From the NCBI RefSeq assembly GCF_003217775.1, contig NZ_QJVJ01000014.1, forward strand, positions 62,001 through 126,000: DNA of 64,000 bases, in the 5' to 3' direction. Within the stretch, counting starts at the first letter, position 1. Each line of letters opens with the position of its first letter. Below the pieces are notes generated by a model. The model had not been told where the DNA came from. It searched no databases and worked only from the letters and a program-made list of their open reading frames with translations. Shown piece after piece: positions 33,652 through 41,946 of this stretch. The DNA comes from Paenibacillus flagellatus. GTDB taxonomy: Bacteria > Bacillota > Bacilli > Paenibacillales > NBRC-103111. The translations under genes were made by a program, and so were the position numbers.

Positions 33652-34131
33652 ATGATCATTCAAACGTTGCAGTTTGGCGAGCTAGAGGTGCAGCCGGAAA
33701 GCGTCATTTCGTTCGAGCATGGGCTTCCCGGGTTCGAGAGTCTTCATCGATTTACGGTCGTAACGCCGGACCCGGAGGTTCCGTTTTCGTTCCTGCAGTC
33801 GGTGGATGACGGAGACGTCGCATTCGTGTTGACGAATCCGTTCCTGTTCTATCCGGATTATGAGTTCGATATTCCGGAGGAGGTGCGGCAGCAGCTTCGA
33901 ATTGGTCAAGAGAACGACGTAGCCGTCTGGTCGATCGTATCGATTCGAGACGATTTGGCGACATCCTCTTTGAACTTGCTCGCCCCCCTTCTTATTAACG
34001 TAAAGGAACGACTCGGAAGGCAATGTATTTTGCACGGCAGCGGGTATACGACCAAGCACCCTTTATCGGCACGAGCGGATACCGATACGACGGCGGAAGT
34101 AGGTGAAGCGCATGCTCGTATTGACTCGTAA
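33652..34131 (+). CDS. fliW: Flagellar assembly factor FliW
   Basis: 159 residues. FliW binds CsrA and is released when flagellin is present, so it couples flagellin translation to assembly. The N-terminal [21 protein letters not shown] and the [18 protein letters not shown] block are conserved family segments. The start ATG 33652 has AGAGAGGATAGGG upstream. The C-terminal 20 residues are longer than usual and overlap the csrA start by 20 bases, which supports coupling. Confidence 0.95.
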   Translation: MIIQTLQFGELEVQPESVISFEHGLPGFESLHRFTVVTPDPEVPFSFLQSVDDGDVAFVLTNPFLFYPDYEFDIPEEVRQQLRIGQENDVAVWSIVSIRDDLATSSLNLLAPLLINVKERLGRQCILHGSGYTTKHPLSARADTDTTAEVGEAHARIDS

Positions 34132-34363
34132 GAAGGGCGAATCGATTATGATCGGGGACGATGTAGAAGTTGTCGTACTCGGAACGGAAGGCGATTCGGT
34201 CCGTATCGGGATCAAAGCGCCGAAGCAAGTGCAAGTGTATCGGAGCGAAATATACGAAATGATTCAGGAGTCCAACCGGGAAGCGACAAAATCCGTGCTC
34301 CATGTCAATAAACTTAGCCATTGGATGAAGAAACAGGAGATAAACGGAGATAACAATAGGTAG
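34112..34363 (+). CDS. csrA: Translational regulator CsrA
   Basis: RNA-binding protein that represses flagellin translation by binding GGA-containing hairpins in its leader. The 83-residue sequence begins [20 protein letters not shown] and continues [20 protein letters not shown], the standard CsrA beta-strand set; the C-terminal extension is hydrophilic. ATG 34112 is spaced 7 bases from AGTAGGTG. A GTG at 34103 would add three residues. It overlaps fliW by 20 bases and lies 193 bases before the flagellin start, whose leader carries a CsrA-type hairpin. Confidence 0.95.
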   Translation: MLVLTRKKGESIMIGDDVEVVVLGTEGDSVRIGIKAPKQVQVYRSEIYEMIQESNREATKSVLHVNKLSHWMKKQEINGDNNR

Positions 34364-34386
34364 TGCGCCAATTTGCAAGGTATGAG

Positions 34387-34416
34387 GCCGATATTATCGA
34401 CATATCGGCTTTTTTT
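34387..34416 (+). terminator. Terminator after csrA
   Basis: GCCGATAT-tatcgac-ATATCGGC stem followed by TTTTTTT. The stem contains the sigma-D -10 consensus GCCGATAT on both strands. Confidence 0.85.
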
Positions 34417-34431
34417 GCGTCAATTTTCGAT

Positions 34432-34459
34432 CAAACAATATCCGACTTTTGTCCGATAT
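34432..34459 (+). promoter_or_regulatory. Sigma-D-type promoter of the flagellin gene
   Basis: CAAA (34432-34435), 16-base spacer and TCCGATAT (34452-34459), close to TAAA-N15-GCCGATAT. Start would be near 34466, leaving a leader of about 90 bases that carries the CsrA-type hairpin. Confidence 0.75.
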
Positions 34460-34515
34460 AGTATTCAGGCGCTGTTATTGTCTGGGCGGCCGACCTGGCA
34501 AGCAGAACGTCGACT

Positions 34516-34550
34516 CCCACAAGGATGTGGGTACATATTCAAGGAGGAAT
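34516..34550 (+). promoter_or_regulatory. CsrA-binding hairpin in the flagellin leader
   Basis: CCCAC-AAGGAT-GTGGG (34516-34531) presents AAGGAT in the loop of a perfect 5-base stem, matching the CsrA consensus with GGA in a loop. The SD AAGGAGGAA (34541-34549) is the second GGA site. This is the same arrangement as in the Bacillus hag leader. Confidence 0.8.
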
Positions 34551-34555
34551 GGGCA

Positions 34556-37435
34556 ATGAGAATTAATCACAACATTGCGTCTCTGAACACGCACCGTCAG
34601 ATGACGAACAACACGTCCGCAACGGGCAAAGCGTTGGAGAAACTGTCTTCCGGTCTGCGGATCAACCGCGCGGGCGACGACGCGGCAGGTCTCGCGATCT
34701 CCGAGAAAATGCGCGGACAAATCCGCGGTCTCGAGCAAGCAAGCCGCAACGCGCAAGACTCCATCTCGCTCATCCAAACGGCTGAAGGCGCGCTGAGCAC
34801 GACGCACAACATCCTGCAACGTATGCGCGAACTGGCTGTCCAAGCGGCGAACAGCACGTCGACCGACGCCGACCGCGCGGAGCTTCAAAAAGAAGTTTCC
34901 CAGCTGAAATCCGAAGTAGACCGGATAGCCAGCACGACCGAGTTCAACACGAAGAAGCTGTTGAACGGTAGCCTGTCGGCCGCGAAAACGGCTCAAGGAA
35001 CGGTTGCGAACAGCAATAAGTTCGATGTAGCTGACACGCTTGGCACGGGTGGTACCATCACTGGCGGTACAACCGTACCTACAAGCACGGCAACTGCAGG
35101 CGTCAGCGGGACCGGCGCAAATTCGTTGGCCGGTGCTGAGCTGGCTGACAGAACGATTATTCAAACTGGTGTAAACGATCAGTTCCAAATTACAATTAAC
35201 GGCAATGCAGCACAAACCGTAACCATTGCACCAAGTTCTACGACCGGTTACACAAAACAACAGTTTGTAGACGCTTTGAATGCTGCAGTGAAGTCGACAC
35301 TTGGTACTAGCGCTACGGAATTCAACAGCGCTTCGTTCTCGCTCGAGAATGGCAAGTTGAAAGTCACGACTTCTGCTACTGGTGCCAATACTTCGATTTC
35401 CCTTTCGGCTCCGGCTGGCGCGGCAGCTCAGCAATCCGCTTTGTCGGCAATGGGCTTTGATAACAAAGCAGTAACAATTGGTGGCACAGTCGATCATTCG
35501 GGTGGGTTTACGGTAGGTGCCGTAACTGAAGTTCAGTTTGCGATCGGGATTGGTGCAAACTCTGCTGCCGGCGCTGGCACAGCTGTTAATATCGACCTTA
35601 CCACGGATGCAAGCGTTGCAACTCGTCTGGCTGTCGGACAAACGTATACGCTTAACCAATTGAAAGATGCTCTTCAAAGTGCACTGGACAATAAATTGGG
35701 AACGGGCGCTGTTTCCGTAAGTGATACAAACGGCAAGATTACGTTGACCAACAACACAGGTTCGAAAGTGTTTACTGTAGAAACAAGCACAGCAGCTGGT
35801 GCTACTGGTGAAGTTAACATTTTCGGATCGGCTCTTACGGCAGCTACGGTAGTTCAAGCTTCTAACGTCGCTGGTGCTGGTACAAACTCGACAATGGAAG
35901 TTAAAGCCGGAACGGTTATTTCTAAAGGCGCCAACGACACCCTTAGCATCAGTGTTGACGGCGGAGCGGCTAAAGAAATCACTTTGGCAGCTGGACGGTA
36001 CGCCACCCAGCAAGATTTGGTTACGGAAGTGAACAACCAAATCAATGCCGATAAAGATTTGGTAGGCAAAGTAAAAGCTCAGTTGAATGGCGATAAAGTG
36101 GAGTTTGTTTCCACTTCTACTGGTACTTCTTCTACCGTAAAAGTTGAAGACCCGACGATTAAAGCTCAAAGTGCTCTGGGTGCGCTCGGATACTCCGGTT
36201 TTGCTAGCCAGCTTACGGCTATAGCGGGAAGTGCACCGGATATCAAAAATGGTGTGGACCTTGTAACTACGGCAACGGACAGAAAGTTCGACGTAACTTT
36301 GGGTAACAAGACAGTTACAATTGATCTGACTGACGAACTGGGAATTAACTCTACAAACGTAGGGTTGTCCGACAACTCTTCCCGCGATGCCATTGTGAAA
36401 GCAATCCAAAACCAACTGAACAAACACTTTGGAGACAATGCGATTACGGTAAGTACGAAAGCTGTAGACGCGGGTGAAGAGAATCTGGTTCTGACCTCCA
36501 ATGCGCGTGGTTCTGCTCTGAAAGTTGTGAATGGGGCAAGCGGTACCGGTGCAACTGCATTGTTTGGCGCAGCAGCTGGTCCTCTGAATGGTGTTACGGC
36601 TGCTGTTAGTGCAACTGTAGCTAACGTAGAGAAAGCCGGTACGGATGCAGTTGACAACAAGCTCGATACTACTACTTTGTTGACCGGTTTGACTGACGTT
36701 GACGGTAATAAACTTGGCGTCTCTGCCGGCAATGTGATCAAGATTACCGGAACGCAAAACGGAAAAGGATTTGAAACGTCCGTTAATGTTACGGAAACTT
36801 CGACTGTGAGCGACATCATGAACGCTCTCCGTAGCTTGGATGCTTTCAAAGGCGCTACCGTTTCTTTGGATGAGACTACGGGTCAATTCCAGATCAGTGG
36901 TGCAAAAGGTTTGACAAACGACATCTCGAACCTTTCGTTCTCGGCTCAAAAATCCGCTACCGATACTACAAAAGTAGCTGACTTCAACAAGATCTTCGGT
37001 TCGATGAACGAAACTCAAAAAGCCCAAAATGCAGCATCGGATAGCTCGTTGAGCATGCAAATTGGCGCCAACGAAGGTCAAACTTTGAACGTAGACATCA
37101 ACGATATGGGCGCACAAGCTCTCCGTATTCAAGACGTTGACGTTTCTTCGTCCAAGGGAGCGCAAACAGCTATCAGCGTAATCAATAACGCGCTTGAGAT
37201 TGTATCCGCTGAGCGTTCCAAGCTCGGTGCTTACCAAAACCGCTTGGAGCACACCATCAACAACTTGGGAACCTCTGCAGAAAACTTGACGGCTTCCGAG
37301 TCCCGGATCCGCGATGTCGACATGGCGAAAGAAATGATGGAGTTCACGAAGAACAACATTCTTTCCCAAGCGGCTCAAGCGATGTTGGCTCAAGCCAATC
37401 AGCAACCTCAAGGCGTCCTCCAATTGCTGCGTTAA
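34556..37435 (+). CDS. hag: Giant flagellin
   Basis: 959-residue flagellin. The conserved D0/D1 parts are intact: MRINHNIASLNTHRQM, LSSGLRINRAGDDAAGLAIS, AQDSISLIQTAEGAL and C-terminal AISVINNALEIVSAERSKLG, LTASESRIRDVDMAKEMMEF, ending in QQPQGVLQLLR. Between about residues 150 and 860 lies a very long variable region, made of about five diverged repeats with similar pattern (start near residues 207, 325, 460, 575 and 725: NDQFQITINGNA, EVQFAIGIGAN, NDTLSISVDGGA, DRKFDVTLGN, GNVIKITGTQNG). Each repeat begins with such a beta strand and carries a helix such as TKQQFVDALNAAV, TLNQLKDALQSAL or DAIVKAIQNQL. Bacillus flagellins are about 300 aa. It has a sigma-D promoter, CsrA leader and SD AAGGAGGAA at ATG 34556. 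The longer frame back to 34373 includes the leader and is not used. Confidence 0.95.
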   Translation: MRINHNIASLNTHRQMTNNTSATGKALEKLSSGLRINRAGDDAAGLAISEKMRGQIRGLEQASRNAQDSISLIQTAEGALSTTHNILQRMRELAVQAANSTSTDADRAELQKEVSQLKSEVDRIASTTEFNTKKLLNGSLSAAKTAQGTVANSNKFDVADTLGTGGTITGGTTVPTSTATAGVSGTGANSLAGAELADRTIIQTGVNDQFQITINGNAAQTVTIAPSSTTGYTKQQFVDALNAAVKSTLGTSATEFNSASFSLENGKLKVTTSATGANTSISLSAPAGAAAQQSALSAMGFDNKAVTIGGTVDHSGGFTVGAVTEVQFAIGIGANSAAGAGTAVNIDLTTDASVATRLAVGQTYTLNQLKDALQSALDNKLGTGAVSVSDTNGKITLTNNTGSKVFTVETSTAAGATGEVNIFGSALTAATVVQASNVAGAGTNSTMEVKAGTVISKGANDTLSISVDGGAAKEITLAAGRYATQQDLVTEVNNQINADKDLVGKVKAQLNGDKVEFVSTSTGTSSTVKVEDPTIKAQSALGALGYSGFASQLTAIAGSAPDIKNGVDLVTTATDRKFDVTLGNKTVTIDLTDELGINSTNVGLSDNSSRDAIVKAIQNQLNKHFGDNAITVSTKAVDAGEENLVLTSNARGSALKVVNGASGTGATALFGAAAGPLNGVTAAVSATVANVEKAGTDAVDNKLDTTTLLTGLTDVDGNKLGVSAGNVIKITGTQNGKGFETSVNVTETSTVSDIMNALRSLDAFKGATVSLDETTGQFQISGAKGLTNDISNLSFSAQKSATDTTKVADFNKIFGSMNETQKAQNAASDSSLSMQIGANEGQTLNVDINDMGAQALRIQDVDVSSSKGAQTAISVINNALEIVSAERSKLGAYQNRLEHTINNLGTSAENLTASESRIRDVDMAKEMMEFTKNNILSQAAQAMLAQANQQPQGVLQLLR

Positions 37436-37455
37436 TTCTAATTCGCTTCACCAAG

Positions 37456-37496
37456 CTTCCTGGTATGCGTTCACGCGTACCGGGAGGCTTTTTTTG
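37456..37496 (+). terminator. Terminator of the flagellin gene
   Basis: GCTTCCTGGTA-loop-TACCGGGAGGC stem, one mismatched or wobble pair, and TTTTTTTG tail. Confidence 0.8.
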
Positions 37497-37520
37497 TTAT
37501 ATGTTTCTGTATCCGCTATC

Positions 37521-37548
37521 TACATATTAGCTCGAATCGTGCCGATAT
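37521..37548 (+). promoter_or_regulatory. Sigma-D-type promoter of fliB
   Basis: TACA (37521-37524), 16-base spacer and a perfect GCCGATAT (37541-37548), 44 bases before ATG 37592. This places fliB under the flagellar sigma factor, separate from the flagellin terminator. Confidence 0.75.
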
Positions 37549-37591
37549 AAAGAGTAGGCACTTAGTACAAATGACGGAGGAGACACGACTC

Positions 37592-38836
37592 ATGGCCAAA
37601 AAGCAAATGATGCTTGTGCCAAGTTACATGCGACAGTTTCGATGCATCGGATCGGACTGTGAAGATACGTGCTGTGCGGGTTGGAAAGTGGATTTGGATA
37701 GAGAAACATATAAAAAGTACAATGTGATTCGCGAGCCCGAACTAAAAAAAGTGGTAGATAAAAGTGTTACTCGGGTTCGGTCCAATCCGACCAACGAGCG
37801 ATTTGCTAAAATCAAAATCGATCAGAACAATAATTCTTGTCCTTTCTTGAGTGCGGAAAGACTATGTTCCCTTCAGCTTCATTATGGAGAATCCTACCTT
37901 TCAAATACGTGCGCTTCCTTTCCGAGGGTGACGAACTTTGTCAATGACGTTATGGAACGTTCAGCCACCATGTCTTGTCCGGAAGCGGCACGTTTGGCGC
38001 TTCTTAATAAGGATGGGATCGAATTTGATGAAATTGAAGAAGAAGTGCTGGGAAAGTCGCTCCTTCATAAGAGATTGACCTTCAGCTCCCCCGCAACCAA
38101 AACGAAGCCGGAGCAATTTTTTTGGGAAATACGCATCTTTACGATTCAGATCTTGCAAAATCGCAAATATTCGGTGGCTGACCGGCTTGTCCTGTTAGGT
38201 ATGTTCTATCAGAAGTTAAATGAATGTATTGAAACCAAACAGCTACATATGATTGAAGAGACTATCGCTACGTTTGCGGTATGGATCGAAGACAATGCAT
38301 TAGCAGAAACTTTGCGAGATATTCCATCCAATACCGCTATTCAGATGGAACTGCTGAAGGAGTTGGCTGATGAGCGCTTTTTTGCAGGAATTAACAGCCA
38401 ACGATATTTTGACTCGTTCGCAACATTTCTGAGCGGCATCGAGTACACATTGACCGATCCGGTAGAAGAGATCGCAATCCGCTACCAGGATGCGTATGAA
38501 AATTACTACAAGCCCTTTATGCAGGACAAAGAATATATTTTAGAAAACTATTTGGTCAATTATGTTTACAAAAACTTGCTTCCGTTCGGTACCTATAAAA
38601 CCGTATACGATGAATTCGTGATGCTCGTACTCCACTATGCATTGATCAAAATGAACCTGATCGGGATTTCTCGTTTTTATAAAGAAGAATTCTCAATCGA
38701 TCATATCATCACTTTGATTCAGTCGTTCTCGAAGACGGTCGAGCACAATAACGTGTACCTAAACCACGCGCATAAGCTGCTCGTACAAAACGGATACACA
38801 ACCATGGCCTACATGGCCATACTGATCAAAAACTGA
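37592..38836 (+). CDS. fliB: Flagellin lysine-N-methylase FliB
   Basis: Methylates lysine residues of flagellin on its way to export. The protein is rich in cysteine at the N-terminus (RCIGSDCEDTCCAGW, then NSCPF, RLCSLQ, TCASFPR, SCPEAA), the family's iron-sulfur cluster pattern. Length is 414 aa. ATG 37592 is 9 bases from GGAGGAGAC; ATG 37571 is before the SD and unlikely. In Salmonella fliB neighbours fliC. Here it lies between the giant flagellin and flaG and has its own sigma-D promoter, so its substrate is probably the neighbouring flagellin. It is AT-richer than most of the flanking flagellar genes, suggesting a distinct history. Confidence 0.88.
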   Translation: MAKKQMMLVPSYMRQFRCIGSDCEDTCCAGWKVDLDRETYKKYNVIREPELKKVVDKSVTRVRSNPTNERFAKIKIDQNNNSCPFLSAERLCSLQLHYGESYLSNTCASFPRVTNFVNDVMERSATMSCPEAARLALLNKDGIEFDEIEEEVLGKSLLHKRLTFSSPATKTKPEQFFWEIRIFTIQILQNRKYSVADRLVLLGMFYQKLNECIETKQLHMIEETIATFAVWIEDNALAETLRDIPSNTAIQMELLKELADERFFAGINSQRYFDSFATFLSGIEYTLTDPVEEIAIRYQDAYENYYKPFMQDKEYILENYLVNYVYKNLLPFGTYKTVYDEFVMLVLHYALIKMNLIGISRFYKEEFSIDHIITLIQSFSKTVEHNNVYLNHAHKLLVQNGYTTMAYMAILIKN

Positions 38837-38858
38837 TCGCTATGCAGTAAAATAATTC

Positions 38859-38886
38859 TAACAATTATTCGACATCTCTCCGATAT
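38859..38886 (+). promoter_or_regulatory. Sigma-D-type promoter of flaG-fliD-fliS-fliT
   Basis: TAAC (38859-38862), 16-base spacer and TCCGATAT (38879-38886), 36 bases before flaG. A second TACGATAT directly follows (38887-38894). Confidence 0.6.
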
Positions 38887-38922
38887 ATACGATATAGGAA
38901 TGTCTATACGGAGGGATTTTCG

Positions 38923-39273
38923 ATGGAAAATCAACCAGTAGGGGTAAGCTACCCCCGAATCCCGCCCAATGGAAGCGAAGTCGTCAGCACGATCCACACC
39001 ACACAGGAGCTCAAGAGGGCGGAAGTTCAAGGCGAACATATTACGATCAGCGAGGAGCAATTAATCCGCGCGATCGACAAGGCGGTCAAAGCGGTTCAAG
39101 GTACGGCTACCGTACTTGATTTTTCGGTTCATAAAAGCACGAATCAAATCATGGTCAAGGTGCTCGAACGCGATACGGGACGAGTCATTCGCGAAATACC
39201 GCCGGAGAAAATGCTCGATTTCGTAGCGAAGCTGTGCGAAATGGCCGGTATTCTTGTCGACAAGAAGCTGTAG
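38923..39273 (+). CDS. flaG: Flagellar protein FlaG
   Basis: 116-residue protein of the FlaG/YvyC family found before fliD; in some species it influences filament length. The C-terminal half has the family block VLDFSVHKSTNQIMVKVLERDTG followed by VIREIPPEKMLDFVAKL. SD ACGGAGGG before ATG 38923. The N-terminal 40 residues are variable. Confidence 0.9.
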   Translation: MENQPVGVSYPRIPPNGSEVVSTIHTTQELKRAEVQGEHITISEEQLIRAIDKAVKAVQGTATVLDFSVHKSTNQIMVKVLERDTGRVIREIPPEKMLDFVAKLCEMAGILVDKKL

Positions 39274-39315
39274 CACCTCGGATTTACGCAGTATAACGGG
39301 AGCGGGTGAAACGCA

Positions 39316-40851
39316 ATGCCATTACGGATAGCCGGTTTGAGCGGCTTCGATGTGGACAACACGGTCAAAGAGCTGATGAAGGCTCATCGTGCTTCGTACG
39401 ACAAACTCGACCAAAGGAAACAGACTTACGAGTGGTCCCGAGATGCATACCGGGACGTGAATTTGAAAATTACGGATTACCGGAACAACAAACTGTTCAA
39501 CTTCAAGCTCGAAGGCACTTTTAACAAAAAGGACGTTACGATATCCGGCGATACCGAGGCCGTCAGCGCCAAAGCGACGGCGGGTGCCCTGAACGGCAAT
39601 ATTACCATATCCGTGCAGCAGCTTGCGGAGGCGGCGTCCAACTACAGCACGAGCGAAGTGACGAAGGACGGGTTCGATCTTACGAAACCGCTGACCGAGC
39701 AGATGGATAAATTGGCGCACGGTACTCCTCTCGCGGCAACCTACAAATTTAGAATCAACGGCAGCGAAGATATCGTCGTCGATCCGACTAAAGATTCCAT
39801 GAACGACATCATCGCCCGCATCAACCAGAGCAGCAACGTAACGGCGTTTTACGATGAAGGCAAGAAAGTCGTATCCTTCATGGCTAAGCAGACGGGATTG
39901 ACGAACGGTGCCGACGGCAAGGGCGATAAGATCGTCTTCGAGGACAAGCAAGGGAATTTTCTTAACACGATTATGCAAGTAGCGACGGACAGCGCGAACA
40001 AGAAAACGGCCCAAGACGCGAAGGTCAAAATCAACGGTCTGGAAACGACCCGTACGAGCAACAATTTTACGGTAAACGGGATCGAAATATCGTTGAAGAA
40101 GGCAGGCGGCACGGCTGCGACGATCGAACCGAAAACGAAGACGGACGAGATCCTGGAATCGATCAAAACGTTCGTTTCCGACTATAACGATTTTTTAAAG
40201 TCGGTACAGGATAAAGTGACGGAGCAGCGGGATCGGGACTTCGAGCCGCTTACAAGCGAACAGCGGGAAGCGATGAGCGAGAAGCAGATCGAAAAGTGGG
40301 AGGAAAGAGCGAAGAAAGGTTTGCTTCGCAACGATCCTATCTTGTCGAAAATTATCTCCAATATGCGGATGGCCGTAACCGCCGAAGTGGATACCGGTAA
40401 CAAGGATATCCGTTCGTTGGCCATGATCGGCATCGATACCGGCGAATATTTCGAGAACGGCAAACTCGTCATCAAAGATGAAGAGAAGCTTCGGTCCGCA
40501 ATCGAGAGCGATCCGTTGGCCGTTCAGGCTCTGTTTACGCAAAATGCGGAAGAAGGCAGAGACGGCTCCGAGGTTGGCATCGCCGAGCGCATGTATGCGA
40601 AGCTGAAGGAAGGCTTGGATGAATTGGTGACAAAGGCCGGCATCCCGAATACATCCGTCTTCGACCAAAGCACAGTCAGCACGCAAATTACCCAAGTCAA
40701 TAAACAGCTGGATCAGATGGAACGGAAGCTGAGGACGTTAGAAGATAACTATTATAAGAAGTTCGCGGCGATGGAGGCGGCTCTTAACCGTTATAATTCC
40801 CAATCGGCTTATTTGGCTAATGCGTTTGGCGGCGGCGGTAGCGCTCAGTGA
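39316..40851 (+). CDS. fliD: Flagellar filament capping protein FliD
   Basis: 511-residue filament cap and hook-associated protein 2. The N-terminal GLSGFDVDNTVKELMKAHRA and RKQTYEWSRDAYRDVNLKI, then SVKA-like segments and the C-terminal coiled block (TVSTQITQVNKQLDQMERKL, NYYKKFAAMEAALNRYNSQ) match FliD. SD GGGAGCGGGTGA before ATG 39316. It is followed at 24 bases by fliS. Confidence 0.95.
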   Translation: MPLRIAGLSGFDVDNTVKELMKAHRASYDKLDQRKQTYEWSRDAYRDVNLKITDYRNNKLFNFKLEGTFNKKDVTISGDTEAVSAKATAGALNGNITISVQQLAEAASNYSTSEVTKDGFDLTKPLTEQMDKLAHGTPLAATYKFRINGSEDIVVDPTKDSMNDIIARINQSSNVTAFYDEGKKVVSFMAKQTGLTNGADGKGDKIVFEDKQGNFLNTIMQVATDSANKKTAQDAKVKINGLETTRTSNNFTVNGIEISLKKAGGTAATIEPKTKTDEILESIKTFVSDYNDFLKSVQDKVTEQRDRDFEPLTSEQREAMSEKQIEKWEERAKKGLLRNDPILSKIISNMRMAVTAEVDTGNKDIRSLAMIGIDTGEYFENGKLVIKDEEKLRSAIESDPLAVQALFTQNAEEGRDGSEVGIAERMYAKLKEGLDELVTKAGIPNTSVFDQSTVSTQITQVNKQLDQMERKLRTLEDNYYKKFAAMEAALNRYNSQSAYLANAFGGGGSAQ

Positions 40852-40874
40852 GTAAGGGATAAGGAGGAACAACC

Positions 40875-41270
40875 ATGATTCAATCGCAGCCGAATAAGTA
40901 TTTGGAAAATTCCATTCAGACGGCTTCCCCGGCTCAATTGCTCGTCATGCTGTGCGACGGCGGAATTCGGTTTTGCAAGCTCGCCATCGACGATATTCGC
41001 AAGAACGATCTGGGTGCGGCGCATGAGCATATTTTTAAAGCGCAGGATATCGTCAGCGAATTTGTCATTACTTTGGACCAAACCGCCCCGATCGCCAACG
41101 ATTTGCTTCGGATTTACGACTATATGATCTATAGGCTGATCCATGCGAATACGAAAAAAGATATCGAAGCGCTTGAAGAAGTGATGGGGTTCTTGAAGGA
41201 ATTGAAGGAAACGTGGGTTCAAGCGGCCAAGCTGATCAGTGCCCAGCGAAGCGGCGTTCCGAATGGATAA
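40875..41270 (+). CDS. fliS: Flagellin export chaperone FliS
   Basis: 131-residue helical protein that binds the C-terminal end of flagellin and prevents premature polymerisation. Conserved blocks NKYLENSIQTASPAQLLVML and CDGGIRFCKLAIDDI are present, and the middle RIYDYMIYRLIHAN fits. SD ATAAGGAGGAAC. It overlaps the next gene by 8 bases. Confidence 0.95.
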   Translation: MIQSQPNKYLENSIQTASPAQLLVMLCDGGIRFCKLAIDDIRKNDLGAAHEHIFKAQDIVSEFVITLDQTAPIANDLLRIYDYMIYRLIHANTKKDIEALEEVMGFLKELKETWVQAAKLISAQRSGVPNG

Positions 41271-41598
41271 TTGGATTCGGGAGCTGGAGTCGATGACCGA
41301 GCGGATGCTGGCCGGGATCGCAACCGCTTCGCAAGAAGAGCTCGAGCTGTTCATCGACCAGCGGGACGCCATTGTCGAACAAATTCGTCAGTCGATATTG
41401 TCCGGCGGAACCGTAGAGCCATACCGTGAACGGATAGCCGCCGTATTGAAAGCCGACCCGCTAGTCCAGAAGCGGGTAGAAGACATTCAACGGGAAAACC
41501 AGCAAGGAATCGCTAAAATGAACCAGGCCAAGAAGCAAAAGTCGTTGTATGATGCCGACTACGCAATCGATGGGTTCCTGTTCGATAAACGCAAATGA
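41263..41598 (+). CDS. fliT: FliT-like flagellar protein
   Basis: 111-residue helical protein occupying the fliT position right after fliS. Start ATG 41263 overlaps the fliS stop, implying coupling; the SD is weak. The sequence is mostly amphipathic helices (DNWIRELESMTERMLAGI, EELELFIDQRDAIVEQIR, NQQGIAKMNQAKKQKSLYD). FliT regulates FliD and flagellar gene expression in other bacteria; here identity is assigned mainly from position and helical nature, and is moderately sure. Confidence 0.7.
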   Translation: MDNWIRELESMTERMLAGIATASQEELELFIDQRDAIVEQIRQSILSGGTVEPYRERIAAVLKADPLVQKRVEDIQRENQQGIAKMNQAKKQKSLYDADYAIDGFLFDKRK

Positions 41599-41607
41599 GG
41601 GTGTGGG

Positions 41608-41636
41608 ACATCGCATACATACATGCGGTGTTTTTT
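41608..41636 (+). terminator. Terminator after fliT
   Basis: ACATCGCAT-acatac-ATGCGGTGT stem (one G-T pair) followed by TTTTTTC. It ends the flagellar cluster. Confidence 0.82.
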
Positions 41637-41701
41637 CTTTTTCCATCCGCCCTTTTCAAATAAATTTGTTCTTTTCGATCCCCAGATTTTCCAGCCCCTC
41701 C

Positions 41702-41754
41702 TGTGCATAAGTGCACAACTCCCTTGTGGACAATGTGCATAACTCTGTGAATAA
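41702..41754. repeat. Cluster of DnaA-box-like 9-mers
   Basis: TGTGCATAA (41702), TGTGGACAA (41725), TGTGCATAA (41734) and TGTGAATAA (41746), all in the same orientation; on the minus strand TTATGCACA, TTGTCCACA, TTATGCACA, TTATTCACA. Three match the R-box rule TTATNCACA exactly and the fourth differs at one base. The gap 41637-41946 otherwise contains only the csp promoter. Function as a DnaA target is inference. Confidence 0.65.
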
Positions 41755-41866
41755 CTAATGAAAACAAGCTTTCATGATGTTGACGTTTTGTAAATAGCCA
41801 AATTTTCGCGCAATTCTTGCTTGCGAAACTTGGTTGGGGCTGGAAATTCGCGAGAGCGCATTCACG

Positions 41867-41895
41867 TTGACATTAAGCGGGCCGGATGGTATAGT
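41867..41895 (+). promoter_or_regulatory. Sigma-A promoter of the cold shock protein gene
   Basis: Perfect TTGACA (41867-41872), 17-base spacer and TATAGT (41890-41895); 51 bases to the ATG. Confidence 0.85.
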
Positions 41896-41946
41896 CAGGA
41901 TGTGGGCTAGACTCACAGTCATTTGAAGACGAAGGGAATGTTTTGC

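Noticed and set aside
34368-34394. GCCGATAT in the csrA terminator as an active sigma-D promoter
   Set aside because: No TAAA at 14-16 bases upstream on either strand; it functions as a terminator stem.
34475-37423. 982-codon open frame on the minus strand opposite the flagellin gene
   Set aside because: It is antisense to a clearly real flagellin; the encoded protein has no family features and the frame is open only because of codon bias.
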